64,000 nucleotides of DNA, from the NCBI RefSeq assembly GCF_905171775.1, contig NC_053489.1:326836089-326900088 (forward strand), given 5' to 3'. A model generated the notes under the pieces. It made no database searches. It saw nothing but the letters and a program-made list of their open reading frames with translations, and was not told the DNA's origin. This DNA is from Rana temporaria. Lineage: Eukaryota; Chordata; Amphibia; Anura; Ranidae. Below, piece by piece: positions 32,315-42,833 of this stretch. Each line of letters starts with the position of its first letter. The first letter of the stretch is position 1. The translations under genes and the position numbers were made by a program.

Positions 32315-33092
32315 TGTAACGGAATGACCCGTGACACCCAAAGACTTTGGGAGGATGGAGGATACTCCTGTGTCAGCGTCACTGATAACTCTTGGGTCTG
32401 AGTCCACTATGTGCCCTTTGGGCATGGAGTGGCAAGTGAATCATAATTCATGTATTACATGAGATTTGACATCACGGATAGTTCGTATTGCAGGATTTTG
32501 AGATACTGCAAGATGTTGGATTGTTTTGGCGTGGATAGTGATTTACAGTATATTCCTTAAATGCCTGCAAAGAATATTCTATGACTAATTTCTAGTGACA
32601 TGCTAATTGAATCAGGGCTTGGAAGACATTCCATTGTCCTTGTGTAAAGGTGTTGTAACGGACAGGTGTTAATCCCAGGTCTGCTCCCAGACCTATAATT
32701 ATGCATGCTAAATACTGTTTATGTGTGATAACACTGTCTACAACCTATTGATGCTCAGAGGTGTCAAGCTGTATGCGGAGACGAAACGTCTGCCTAGGAG
32801 ACGGAGTGGGTGAAGGTGTTTTGTTGTTGATTAAGGAATGTTAATTAATTACCCTTAGTGTGTGATTAGGGGGGTGGAGATCTCATTGTCCCTTTGAATA
32901 CTGTCACATGGTTGTACTGTATATAAAGCTGAGAAGAAACCATTAAAGTATCATTACATTTGAAACCAGAAGCACAGAGCTGTGTGTCTCGTGTCTGGGG
33001 GGGGAATTCTTATGGATCGGGTCCTGTTGATTGGAGTGTCGATAAGCTGTCTTGGATGGGATGGAAGGTCGTAAACGGTGGTGACCGTTACA
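32315..33092 (+). repeat. LTR of Gypsy-like retrotransposon (778 bp)
   Basis: Starts TGTAACGG and ends CCGTTACA, giving perfect short inverted ends. A TATA box TGTATATAAAG lies at 32919-32928 and a polyadenylation-type ATTAAA at 32942-32947. It is preceded by a purine tract. No second LTR exists in the window, so the target duplication cannot be checked. Confidence 0.82.
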
Positions 33093-33185
33093 ATTGTATA
33101 TATATAATACAGCCTAGAATGCAACTTTAAATTTGAACTTTTTATTTATGTTTTGTCTAATCGGTAAACTAAGGTTTTGCCTTTT

Positions 33186-33492
33186 ATACTAACATAATGT
33201 TTCAGTACGATGCTTTTCAAACACAAAGCATCAATTGTTAATTGTTCAATTCACTGAAAACAATTAGTTACTTCATCAGGTATTTCACTTTTCTCACCTC
33301 AGGGCAGACTATGAAGTATTGTTGGATGTTTGAAGTTAAATAACAAAAAACAGAATGCACTTGCTGGACCCTTGGTACACTATTGTCAGCAGAATACTGA
33401 ATCACTAGCTTTATGTGGATTTAAAGCTGAACTCTAGGCAGATTTAAAAGATCCCCATTATTTCAGCTTTGTGATCATTACATGAACATCAT
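33186..33492. repeat. Dispersed repeat, copy 2 of 2
   Basis: Aligns with 5636-5934 in the same orientation. Its right end abuts the 3' terminus of the Ngaro element. Confidence 0.75.
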
Positions 33493-33727
33493 GGAATGCT
33501 AGTCATAATTCAACACTTAAATACTTAAACTAAATGATTTAAATAAATAAAATACCAAATATGTGGAAGTTAATGGCCACGGCCTTTATTATAGGTATCA
33601 ATAAAATATTTTCAACTGTAAATATATCATAAATATAATAAATACTTGTCTTCAATAAATTCCAAGACAATACAAATATGGTTTAGCTATTAAAGCCCAA
33701 ACCACCATACCATCACACTAAAGTCCC
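33491..33727 (-). repeat. Ngaro B2 repeat
   Basis: 237 bp, nearly identical to B1 at 33977-34213. It forms the 3' end of the element. Confidence 0.92.
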
Positions 33728-33976
33728 TTTTCAAATGAAAAGGACAAAACCTCATAACTTAACCGCAACAGGGATGTTGCTTCTTCAGATGCTCCTAAAC
33801 GGCTGTGACAACTGACGCATTTTCTTTCTTTTATAGGTCTGGATTCCTGCTGATTGGACCGTTAATAACACCAATCACAGTAAATATTTTTCAAAACTTT
33901 AATGTAAGTTTGTTACCATATGCCAGCATTCCTTGTGTGTTGGGTGGGGACATTTCATGCCCCTCCCTTCACATTT
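33728..33976 (-). repeat. Ngaro A2 repeat
   Basis: Lies between B1 and B2. Its first ~85 bp (33976-33892 on the minus strand) match A1 at 39838-39749. The other ~165 bp have no match beside A1. Confidence 0.85.
33828..33835 (-). promoter_or_regulatory. TATA box in Ngaro A2
   Basis: The minus strand reads TATAAAAG, with GGTCCAATCAG (CCAAT-type) about 25 bases upstream. This looks like a promoter core sitting in the internal A2 copy rather than in A1. Confidence 0.6.
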
Positions 33977-34213
33977 ATGGAATGCTAGTCATAATTCAAC
34001 ACTTAAATACTTAAATTAAATAATTTAAATAAATAAAATACCAAATATGTGGAAGTTAATGGCCGTAGCCTTTATTATAGGTATCAATAAAATATTTTCA
34101 ACTGTAAATATATCATAATTATAATAAATACTTGTCTTCAATAAATTCCAAGACAATATAAATATGGTTTAGCTATTAAAGCTCAAACCACAATACTATC
34201 ACACTAAAGTCCC
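33977..34213 (-). repeat. Ngaro B1 repeat
   Basis: Direct repeat partner of B2, placed just after the SGNH-domain stop codon. Confidence 0.92.
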
Positions 34214-34224
34214 ACAAGCCGATC

Positions 34225-34820
34225 TTATGGATCATAAGAACGGCACCCCAACCGGCCCACAGCCATTTCCACACAGGACTGTAAATTCAAATTAAAAATA
34301 TCGAGGGCCACGTCAGACAGATGGATTCCATCAGGGCGATAGAAACCATGAACACCGCCCTCCAAATCCAAATGTCGAAACGAAAACCCATTTATCAAGG
34401 GCATAAATTTTGAAATAGCCTTATTTACATTTTTTCTTACTTTTTCAAAATTTTTAAACTGTGGAGAAAACCAAACTAAATGGGGGTTGAGCTCAGAAAA
34501 TATCAAGACGCAATTAGGTAAAACATTATGGATGCTCAAAAAATCATTTTTTATATTAGAAATAACATCCAGTGTCTTGTGACGGCCCAGATCATTTCCA
34601 GCCAAATGTAAAATAATAACATCAGGTACCGGCCATTTTAGATAAAGAAACAACAGAATTCTGCGTAAATTAAACCAGGATAACCCTCTATGCCCATACC
34701 AATACAATTTTACATTACAAGGTGACAAAGTAAGATTGGTACCATAACATCTGAAGTCAGCTCTCTTATGGGCCCAATAAATAAAAGAATGGCTGACGAT
34801 CCAGGTAATAATCGGAGAAT
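34225..34820 (-). pseudogene. Ngaro SGNH hydrolase domain
   Basis: The frame with ATG at 34728 (167 residues) extends upstream without ATG to about 34820, including an IVSHSFIYW block I. Block III reads LHLAGNDLG, with the Asn expected of the HGND motif. Block V reads RPDGIHLSDVALDIF, with the Asp and His of the catalytic pair. This esterase-like domain is known from vertebrate Ngaro elements and its role is unclear. Block I has Ser-His where related sequences commonly have Gly-His. It is in a different frame from the recombinase. A splice-acceptor-like TTTAATTTCAG sits between the two, so it could be reached by splicing. Confidence 0.8.
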
Positions 34821-34826
34821 CTGAAA

Positions 34827-35648
34827 TTAAACAAAATTATTAGCACGAATGTAAGTACTGTAACAGTTGGAGGACCATCTACCAATATTCTTAATAGCAG
34901 ATACATCAAGACCTAAACTAGCAGCAGTAGTGGCAGCTCCAATACTGAATGAATGAGAAGATATGGGTAGGTGACGCAACCGCAAATGAACTAAGCATTT
35001 CTTCAAAACAGAATTAAATTGAAAACTAGTTAAAGGGGTAGAATCAACATGAAGAAGGAACTGAGTACAACCAGTAGGACGTAGAAGTAAATAGTGTTGC
35101 ACTAAAGCAACAGCACAAACCGAATCATCAAAATGTTTGTGTATAGTGATCCATCGACCACGAGCGAATTGATTGGTCTTGCTCTTCTGTAAAAACAAAC
35201 GTAAGACTCCCGGCTGCAGAAATACGGCAGAAGATGGTAGACCTAAGCCAGAGCATTTATTATTAGGCACTAATTCCGATATTCTAAAAGCACAGTAAAA
35301 ACAGAGGCAAAAAGCAAGTCGAAATAGCAAAGCTTCAAATAAAGAGAAACAAACAGCGTCAGTAGCAGCACACAATTGATTCAATAATTCAAAAGTAAAA
35401 GGCAATCTCTTATCCGTCAATACATGTTGTTTACGATAACATTTTAAAGCTAGCTTAACAGCAAAGAAACTAGAGCAAGGAGCTTCACCATTCAAGTTAA
35501 AAAAGGACACCCCGGCTAAAATGTTTGCAATCCTAGAATAAGAATAACCTTTTCCCATTAACACATCCAGAAAAGATAAAACCAATTCTTCAGGGTCACG
35601 TGTGATAGACAAATCCAAAGAGCCTAAAAATAATTCCATAAGTCCCAC
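34827..35648 (-). CDS. Ngaro tyrosine recombinase
   Basis: An intact 273-residue frame. Catalytic residues in order: Arg in AFRISEL (about residue 121), His in the SSHSFSIGAATTAA block (about 231), and the Tyr nucleophile in IGRWSSNCYSTYIR (about 262). The usual His-x-x-Arg reads HSFS, so the second catalytic Arg appears replaced by Ser. The enzyme would join circular cDNA into the genome. It may start further upstream, because the preceding RNase H region is in another frame. It overlaps no neighbour. Confidence 0.85.
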   Translation of the reverse strand: MGLMELFLGSLDLSITRDPEELVLSFLDVLMGKGYSYSRIANILAGVSFFNLNGEAPCSSFFAVKLALKCYRKQHVLTDKRLPFTFELLNQLCAATDAVCFSLFEALLFRLAFCLCFYCAFRISELVPNNKCSGLGLPSSAVFLQPGVLRLFLQKSKTNQFARGRWITIHKHFDDSVCAVALVQHYLLLRPTGCTQFLLHVDSTPLTSFQFNSVLKKCLVHLRLRHLPISSHSFSIGAATTAASLGLDVSAIKNIGRWSSNCYSTYIRANNFV

Positions 35649-35827
35649 GCAGCTACATAACTTGCTCGCGTGGACGGAGCCAAAGAATTACACAAGGCAG
35701 TCAATACAGGGCTCAAATTGTGGACCAAAGATGTGGAGGACAAGAAAGCCCAATCCCATCTGCATCTGGAACCAATTCCCAAAATTTCAGCATCTGTTGG
35801 CGAGACAACAAATCAACGATAGAATTA

Positions 35828-36635
35828 CTAAAACCTGGTATATATTTTGCCTTCAACCAAACTTTTTAACCGTAGACACTGAAAAAATAAAAAACGAAGA
35901 ATGGAAATGACAGGAATGGATTTTGAAACCAAACAGTTGTTCGCAAAGACCACACCCTTGTTATCCGAATGCAACAGAATTCTCTTATTCTTAAATTGAT
36001 CACCCCACAACTCAAGGGCCACTACCACGGGAAATAATTCCAGAAGCACAATGTTGGAAACAAACCCTCGTTCAACCCAGGAGGAAGGCCATATACCAGC
36101 AGAACAATGACCTTGCCAAAGGGCACCATATCCGGAAAAGCCAGCAGAATCAGTATATAAATTTAAAGCAGAAGCAGAACAAAAGGGAGATTGCCAAAGA
36201 GCACAACCATTAAAAGAAACCAAAAACAAACGTCATACTATCAAAATCACGAATATCAGACGTGATCCTAACAAAATGTCTAGGAGACTTAACACCAGAG
36301 ATTGCCCTGTAAAGGCGCCTATAAAAAATACTGCCCATAGGTATAATCCTGGATGCGAACGCCAACAAACCCAACAAAGACTGAATCGTTCGCAACTGAA
36401 CTTTTTCTTTTGAAAGAATAACATCCAACAACATCCTGATCTTCACAATCTTTTCCCCAGGAAGCCGAAATTCCTTTACAACCGTGTCAATCTGTATACC
36501 TAAAAAATCCAAACACATGGTCGGAGAAACAGACTTCTCAAGGGCCAAATGGACCCCAAAAGCAGCACAAATCATTTTAAATTCCGAAAAAGCACTCCGA
36601 TGAGTCAGCCTTGCCAATGAACAAAAAATCATCAA
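35828..36635 (-). pseudogene. Ngaro RT thumb and RNase H
   Basis: Two overlapping frames. 36635-36210 carries the RT thumb region (DFLGIQIDT, LRTIQSLLGLLAFASRIIPMG). 36229-35828 carries RNase H with LYTDSAGFSGYG (first Asp), NIVLLELFPVVVALE (Glu) and ILLHSDNKGVV (second Asp). RNase H removes the RNA template during cDNA synthesis. One frameshift near 36220 separates them, and another near 36600 separates them from the RT palm. Confidence 0.85.
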
Positions 36636-37206
36636 GATAATGAATACAGCAATTAGAACCCGAACGATTACAAATACCCCAATTAAGAAAAGTAGAAAAA
36701 AAATCTAAATAAAAACATGACAAGGCACAACCCATTGGCAAACATTTATCAAAGTAGAATTTTTCTTCAAAAACGAAACCTAAAGAATTGAAAGCAGACG
36801 GCCGTATAGGCAACAACCTAAAGGCCGACTTAATGCCAGCTTTTGCCAACAACGCACATTCACCTGCAGAGCGAATCAGATCTAAAGCATCCTCAAAAGA
36901 AGAATAAGAAACTGAACAAAGATCAGAATCTATATCATCATTCAAAGAAAAACCAAAAGGGAAAAACAAATGATGTATAAGTCTGAAAGAACCAGGCTCT
37001 TTTTTGGGAACAACACCTAGCGGAGACACTCTAAAATTAGGAAATGGCGGCATATCAAAAGGACCAGCAACCCTACCATCTTCTATTTCTTTAACCTCCC
37101 TGGCGGTATGATTCTGTCTGGAATTACGTACCAAAAGCGGTACATTTATTTTGCAAGGAAATTGGCGTTTTATACTGTAGGCCTGTAATTTTTTGAAATA
37201 ACTCAC
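36577..37206 (-). pseudogene. Ngaro reverse transcriptase palm
   Basis: Contains FRVSPLGVVPKKEPGSFRLIHHL, then FEDALDLIRSAGECALLAK, PMGCALSCFYL and the catalytic YLDDF (about 36630-36645). The annotated ATG lies inside the nested TTAA element, so true RT coding begins at about 37090. The expected first catalytic Asp block reads LLAKAGIKSAF, where related proteins have Asp. It was part of one long polyprotein frame before the TTAA insertion. Confidence 0.87.
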
Positions 37207-37956
37207 TTAAATCTGACCAAGCAAGAGTCTTGTAGGCATCCCGGGTATGATTTTTTTTTAAAACAAAATTATAAATTATAATATAATAAATAATTATAAA
37301 TAATTATAACAAATAATAATATAATTATAATAAAAATTATTCAATAATGTAATCAACTCAAAATCACTGAAATTTGCAGTTGCAGAATTGTCGCTGTCAT
37401 TATTTTATTTTTTTTATGACGAATTTCCCCGCAAATCGCTATCGCACATTTCTGCAAGTGATTATAATTTATTATCGCTGTTTTCTAGCTGATCTAAAAC
37501 CATTTTTGACATAAAGGGACACTTTTGGACAATCTACAGTTTTTAGGCAGAAATGACATTTTTTATTATATAAAAGTACATGTAGGACACTGGGCAGACC
37601 ACTAGGGACAAGGGGGGGGTGTATTTTTTACATACAGTACTGTAATCTATAAGATTACAGTATACTGTATGTAATGTGTTTGTTTACTTTTTTGAATTTG
37701 GCGCCGTTCTCCGTCCCCGTGCGTCGTAACGTCGCAGGGAACGGAGATCGGCGTCACACGGGGACTGTGAATCGAGCGAGGAGGTCCCGCTCGCTCACAC
37801 AGCGGGTGGCATCGCTGGATCCAGGGACAAGGTGAGTAAACCAAGCCTGTGGATCCAGCGAAAGGTAAGCCCGTCCAGCCCGAGCGTGACTCGGGTTTGC
37901 CGATCCTAACATGTAAAACCAACCCCGAGTCACGCTCGGGTTTACCGTCAGGGGGG
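37095..37956. mobile_element. TTAA-target element in Ngaro RT (862 bp)
   Basis: TTAA at 37091-37094 and 37957-37960 flanks termini CCTCCCTGGCGG and CCGTCAGGGGGG. Ngaro coding sequence stops at one side and resumes at the other in the same phase. It differs in sequence from the family at 25312. The right half has CCGAGTCACGCTCGGG-type palindromes, and the centre is an AT-rich TAATTATAA stretch. Confidence 0.9.
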
Positions 37957-37960
37957 TTAA

Positions 37961-39499
37961 TAATTTTCTTTCTCACAACATCCCTATGCACATTAACAGA
38001 AGTCAAATTATCAAATACAACACAACCAGAGCCAGAAAAGGAAGGCAAAAGGAAACCAGAACTAAAACCCTCAATTAACATGTCTGCACTCCTGTGATCC
38101 AGATACCGAAGAAGCCACGGCAACATGCTTTCCAGTTTCACCAGAGAAACCGCTTTTAAGAAATGTTTCCCTTGAAGGAGGAACCTGATGTCCCATTTTC
38201 TTAAAGCAACGAACAGCAGGATGCGTTCCAGCACAATGGGCACATTCGTGCTTGTACCTGCAGTGAGCACTGACCCTCATTGTAATTAAAACAAAGTCCT
38301 TTACGATAAAGACCAGTGGTAGGCACAGCAGACTTAAAAACCTGTTTCTGAGGTAAAAGTAAGTTCAGCCAAAGACCGACATCCTTCATACCCCATCTCA
38401 AATTTTTAGGCACAGCCAGCTTTTGCCTAAAGGACTCATCATAAAAGAACCACGACAGGCCAGGAAAGTTCTTATATGCTTCCAATATTATCTCCACGTG
38501 CTGGAAAAGGCCACTGCAGAGTTCTGGGCGACGTTCTCTCAAAACACTAGCATATATACTAAATGCCTGAAGCCAATTATTAAAACTACGAGAAACAACT
38601 TTACGTCTATCATCATCAAATTTCTCATCAGTATCTTTCTTCAACCTATTATCTTTCATAGAAGGGAGCAAGGAGAGAAAATCAACATATTCTCCCCTCC
38701 ATATTTTCTCCTTAATTGTTAAACTCAAATGAAACCCTAAAGAAGATAGCTCACATGAAATCACCTCTTTTAAATATGACTCTGGTACACTATTTGAAGA
38801 GAGTGTTTCAATAGGCAACGCCTGTAGCCCAGGAGAAGAAATTGTCACGTTATGAACTACAGGAGAAAGGTTAGCATTAGTCAGATTATCCCTCCAAACA
38901 GAAGCAAGCCCAGACTGATCATTATGCAAAACAGGCAATACAGGTGAAGCAGGCAACAATTTAGAAAACAAATTATTCATTGACAAAGCAAGCTCTCTTA
39001 AGATAGAGGCATTAGCATGCTCACCTCTTGGAATTCCAGGCTGAGTAGCAGAAATGCTGGAAACAGGATCAGCGACAACGGATAAGGCTGTGGCAGCTTC
39101 AGTCTGTGTAGGCGCAGTTGCCTTGGAAACGACATTAACAGCCATTTTGTCTACTAAAGAAATCTTGACAACCGAAGGGTTAAAATGATAAACATCACTA
39201 ACTGAGCATTGCAAATTGTCACCGCCATGTCTATCATCAATACGAGTAGAAGCACACATTTGTGTCAGCATAGCTTGTCTATTATGTAAAGGCAGCAGAT
39301 TACCCCTTTGTTTGACAGTTTTTTTCTTCTTCTTCCCTGTCTTAGAATCCGTATGTGGCGGTGGGGATTCAAACCTCCCGGGTCTCTTGCGCGTCCTCTT
39401 CAACGTAGCCTCCGCGTGAACTGTGCACGCGCTGTCTTCGGAGATGGGCGAATAGCCGCCGATGTCACGAGCGTCACTGAATGACACGGATTGCATCAC
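37961..39499 (-). pseudogene. Ngaro gag-like ORF
   Basis: The main frame 39499-38201 (432 residues) starts at ATG, has a basic segment (KTGKKKKKTVKQRG), a Thr/Ser/Pro-rich middle and a helical capsid-like part (IWRGEYVDFLSLLP, NNWLQAFSIYASV, YDESFRQKLAVPKNLRWGMKDVGLWL). It enters a Cys-rich region (GLCFNYNEGQC) and is then frameshifted. The frame 38280-38071 continues the zinc-finger cluster (CRYKHECAHC, then HPAVRCFKK). The frameshift lies at about 38265-38285. The segment down to 37961 links to RT. The protein would bind element RNA. Confidence 0.82.
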
Positions 39500-39748
39500 G
39501 GGGTCAACCGAAGGGTGCCATCAGGAGGAAGAGGAAGTTTCGTCCAAGTGAGCGACCGGAACTGATGACAGAAGGTGAACACCATCATGGAGGGGACCAG
39601 GAAAAGAAACCGGAGCAGAGGGCGTGGATGGAACCGGAGCGGAGGACGCGGACGAAACCGAAGGAAAACAACCAACGGAGGCGGCAGAAGGTAAAGACAA
39701 GCACAATTGGAGCCAACGCTCGCCAGCCTCGGTACCGGCCCGCTCCAA

Positions 39749-39838
39749 AACTTTTATGTAAATTTGTTACCATATGCCAGCATTCCATGTGTGTTGGGTG
39801 GGGACCCCTCCCTTGGGTGCCCCTCCCTTCACATTTAT
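39749..39838 (-). repeat. Ngaro A1 repeat
   Basis: About 90 bp matching the first part of A2 (both contain GTTACCATATGCCAGCATTCC and GTGTGTTGGGTGGGGAC on the plus strand). Similarity stops at AAAACTTTTA, so A1 lacks the promoter-like portion found in A2. Confidence 0.85.
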
Positions 39839-39985
39839 TATTATTATTACTATACAGGATTTATATAGAGCCAACAGTCCATGCAGCGCTTTACAATACA
39901 AAGGGGAGACAACACAGTTACAATACAATAAAATACAAGAGTATTGGGAGGGCCCTGCTCAGAAGAGCTGACAATCTTTAAATAT
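39835..39985 (-). repeat. L2-type LINE 3' tail
   Basis: The minus strand reads a GTAAAGCGCTGCA, TGTTGGCTCTATATAAATCC, then (TAA/ATT)n pattern, the conserved tail of L2-like LINEs and their SINEs. The same tail occurs on the plus strand at 55487-55620. The Ngaro 5' end abuts the ATT repeat. Confidence 0.7.
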
Positions 39986-40907
39986 ATTTTTTAACTACAA
40001 GCAGTGGAAATGCTTGCTTTTGGCCTGGTATCATCTGTTGCAGCACATACACAAAAAAAGGTTGCTTTTCAAAGGCTTCTTAAAAACATCTGCTCTTAAT
40101 AAGTGAATATTGGGTATTAGTCACACCATCAGGCCATACCGCGGCTTAAGCCCACCACTGCGTCAAAGTACCCCATTTCACTGTTCTCAATTCAAGGCTA
40201 GTCATAGAATAAAAGATAAATCCCACTATTCAAAACCATGGGGCATACTCACTCACTCCCCCAGAGAAGAAATGCTGATGTTTTGGAACTGAGCACTTTT
40301 TGCACTTTATAACATATTTGGACTATAATTCTTTGCACAATTTTTGCTTATGATATATGGACTTGATTTATATGGATTTGTTAATATAAGATGAGTTTAT
40401 TATCTGTTTAGGGCACTTTACAGTGTGTCTTATGAGATGTATTAATTTGTATAAGGACAGCGCACTTTGGAATATTGTTTTATTGTGGTTTATTACACAT
40501 CCTACCCAAATTGGTGGTTTAGATGCAGCAGTCCTTTTAATTAATTTTAAAACATATTTTTGCCACTTTGTTTTTTCACTAAAGGTAATCTAGATATTTT
40601 TTAGCAAGCTCACAAATATTGTTTGGGTTTAAAAAAACATGGAAACCTTGATTGGGATTGTAATATAAACCAAAACCAACAGTTTTGAATAATTTCCTTG
40701 ATGGATAAAACAATTGGCTTAAATGATTTTAACTCTCAATCATGTACAAAAATCTACTTCATACTAGAAATTAGTTGCATGTAAGACCCAAGTTAACTTG
40801 TAAGATTTTACTTTTATCACTCTTTCTCTACCTTTTTTCTCTTACTGTGCACATCCTGTCGATTTCATTTTCAGAACTTACTATGAACATATGTGGTCTC
40901 CACCATA
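39986..40907. other. No gene recognised
   Basis: AT-rich sequence with no domain, terminus pair or tandem array that I can support. Confidence 0.5.
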
Positions 40908-41350
40908 ATGCCGCGTACACACAATCGGTTTTCATGTCATGGAAAAAAAACAAAGTTTTTCTCTACGTGATTCCTCTCAAGCCAGCCTTGCATACACATG
41001 ATCGTGATAAAAAATGCGTGAGCAAAGCGCGGTGACGTACAACACGTACAACGGCACTATAAAGGGGAAGTTCCATTCGAATTGCTCCACCCTTTGGGCT
41101 GATTATGCTAATTTCCCGTCTCATAACTTGCCTTTGAGCATGTGTGTTTTTTCCCATTCGCAAAACGTACACACAACCATTTTTCTCGACGAGAAAAATG
41201 ACGATGTGAAAAACGACGAGAACATTTTTTTAATGACCATTTTTCTCGTCGAGAAAAATGCACTGGAGCCTACGCACGACCGTTTTTAACAACCAATTTA
41301 AAAAATTGCATTTTTCTCATCATGAAAAACGGTCATGTGTACGCCAGCAT
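40908..41350. mobile_element. GTACACAC-type MITE (443 bp)
   Basis: Inverted termini ATGCCGCGTACACACAATCGG and CGGTCATGTGTACGCCAGCAT are flanked by TA (40906-40907 and 41351-41352). The interior has repeated TTTTTCTCGTCGAGAAAAA palindromes. Non-coding. Confidence 0.85.
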
Positions 41351-41704
41351 TACAGTTCCACTACAATGACTATAGCTAAAAGTGCTAGAATGTTGCACAT
41401 TGGCACAGCTGCTATCGTCTAATGTAAACACACACTGGAATGGACAGTACAGGAAGATAAACAGCAAACTTTTGGGGGTACATATTTGGATTATTATTGT
41501 GACTGGACAGAACTCTCTGCCCCCCCCCCCATGTTATATTATTGGACCTACTAACAAGCACCAGAACTGTTGCATGTGAAGAAGGAGAGTCAATCACATG
41601 TTACTCTATACTCAGAATTACCAGGTATTTTCTTTGACTGCAGCAGTTGAAAAGTTTGGTGGGTTGGGTATGTAATGCTGGGAGATCAGGCTTGGGCCTT
41701 CTTA

Positions 41705-42120
41705 AGCCCTGTACACACGATCGGATATCGGATGAAATCTTATCCCATGGATTTTTTCGTTGGATATCCAATGAAGCTGACTTTCATCAGTCTTGCCTAC
41801 ACACCATCGGTCAAAAATCCGACCGTGTCCAACGCGGTGATGTAAAACACTACGATGTGCTGAGAAAAATTAAGTTCAATGCTTCCGAGCATGCGTCGAC
41901 TTGATTCTGAGCATGCGTGGATTTTTGACCGATGGACTTCCATGCAGACGATATTTTTTTTCTATCGTTTTTTTATCCATAGGAAAATTTTAAAACATGT
42001 TCTATTTTTTTATACACCGATGGGAAACAAACTGATGGGGCGCACACAAGATCGGTTTGTCAGATGAAAACGGTCCATCGGTCCGTTTTCATCAGACGAA
42101 CCGATCGTGTGTACAGGGCT
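41705..42120. mobile_element. GTACACAC-type MITE (416 bp)
   Basis: Termini AGCCCTGTACACACGATCGG and CCGATCGTGTGTACAGGGCT are perfect inverted repeats, flanked by TTA (41702-41704 and 42121-42123). TTA fits PIF/Harbinger targets, but sibling copies only share TA, so the superfamily is unsettled. GAGCATGCGTSGA words in the centre recur in the copy at 57166. Confidence 0.9.
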
Positions 42121-42123
42121 TTA

Positions 42124-42833
42124 GAAACAGTACATGTTTCATCTAGGTCATCCTTTGCTTTCCTTGGCATTCATCTTCCCTACCCAGTGTTAGGGAAATT
42201 CATAACTTTCCTGAATGAGCTGGGTGAAGACCAGCAATAGGTTAGCAAATGCAGGTGAATCTAGGTGAGTGAATGTGCATAGATAAGATTTCTGCTGATC
42301 AATATGCCCTGTTTTATTTTCTATGGACATAACGAAATCCACATATGCTACATATCAAGATTTCATAATTTCTGTAAAATGCTTCATTTGTTAGTGTTTT
42401 GTTTAGTGGTATTTTAAAAAAAAATAACAAGTGAAAAGTAGAGTAGATTAGAAGAAAATAATGAAGTCAGTTCTCCCAGAGTCTTGCCAAAAATGATGTC
42501 AGCTAGACACGAATACAATTTCCAAAAGCATTTAAAGAAATGAAATCCAGCTAAAGTAAATAGATTCTGCATTTGTTTTACCAAACCTTGACCCAAATAT
42601 TACTTAAGGATTAAAGTAAGAAGGTCTAATTTAGTCTGTGCTCAAATGCTCTACCTTGTGTGGCAGAAAAAAAATACAATAATGGAGTGAACAATGTTTT
42701 AATAGATCTGACTGTATTAAAGAAAAATTAAAAATAATAAATAGTGATAGTTATATTAAAAAGTAGGTTGCGTGTGAAGATAAATCAAATAGATCAGTTG
42801 CTCCCCTGCTTGAAATGGTTTATGGCATTAACC
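42124..42833. other. No gene recognised
   Basis: AT-rich, no supported feature. Confidence 0.5.

Larger units (their letters stand above)
33491..39838 (-). mobile_element. Ngaro (DIRS-type) retrotransposon
   Basis: Minus-strand order from the 5' end: A1 repeat (39838-39749), gag-like ORF, reverse transcriptase, RNase H, tyrosine recombinase, SGNH hydrolase, then B1 (34213-33977), A2 (33976-33728) and B2 (33727-33491). The split direct repeats A1...B1-A2-B2, the tyrosine recombinase instead of integrase, and the SGNH domain together identify Ngaro. The element inserts through a circular intermediate and recombinase, so no target duplication is expected. A TTAA element (37095-37956) interrupts it. 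Confidence 0.93.

Noticed and set aside
31751..32401. 216-residue host-like protein with 37-residue repeats
   Set aside because: It runs through a polypurine tract into an LTR, so it is the end of an LTR retrotransposon's internal region.
32770..32810. Third hammerhead-like site (GAAACGTC in the Gypsy-like LTR)
   Set aside because: The upstream sequence lacks a CUGANGA core in the right place and stem I does not pair.
39481..39981. 166-residue plus-strand frame
   Set aside because: Antisense to the Ngaro 5' region and crosses A1 into an L2 tail. No domain.
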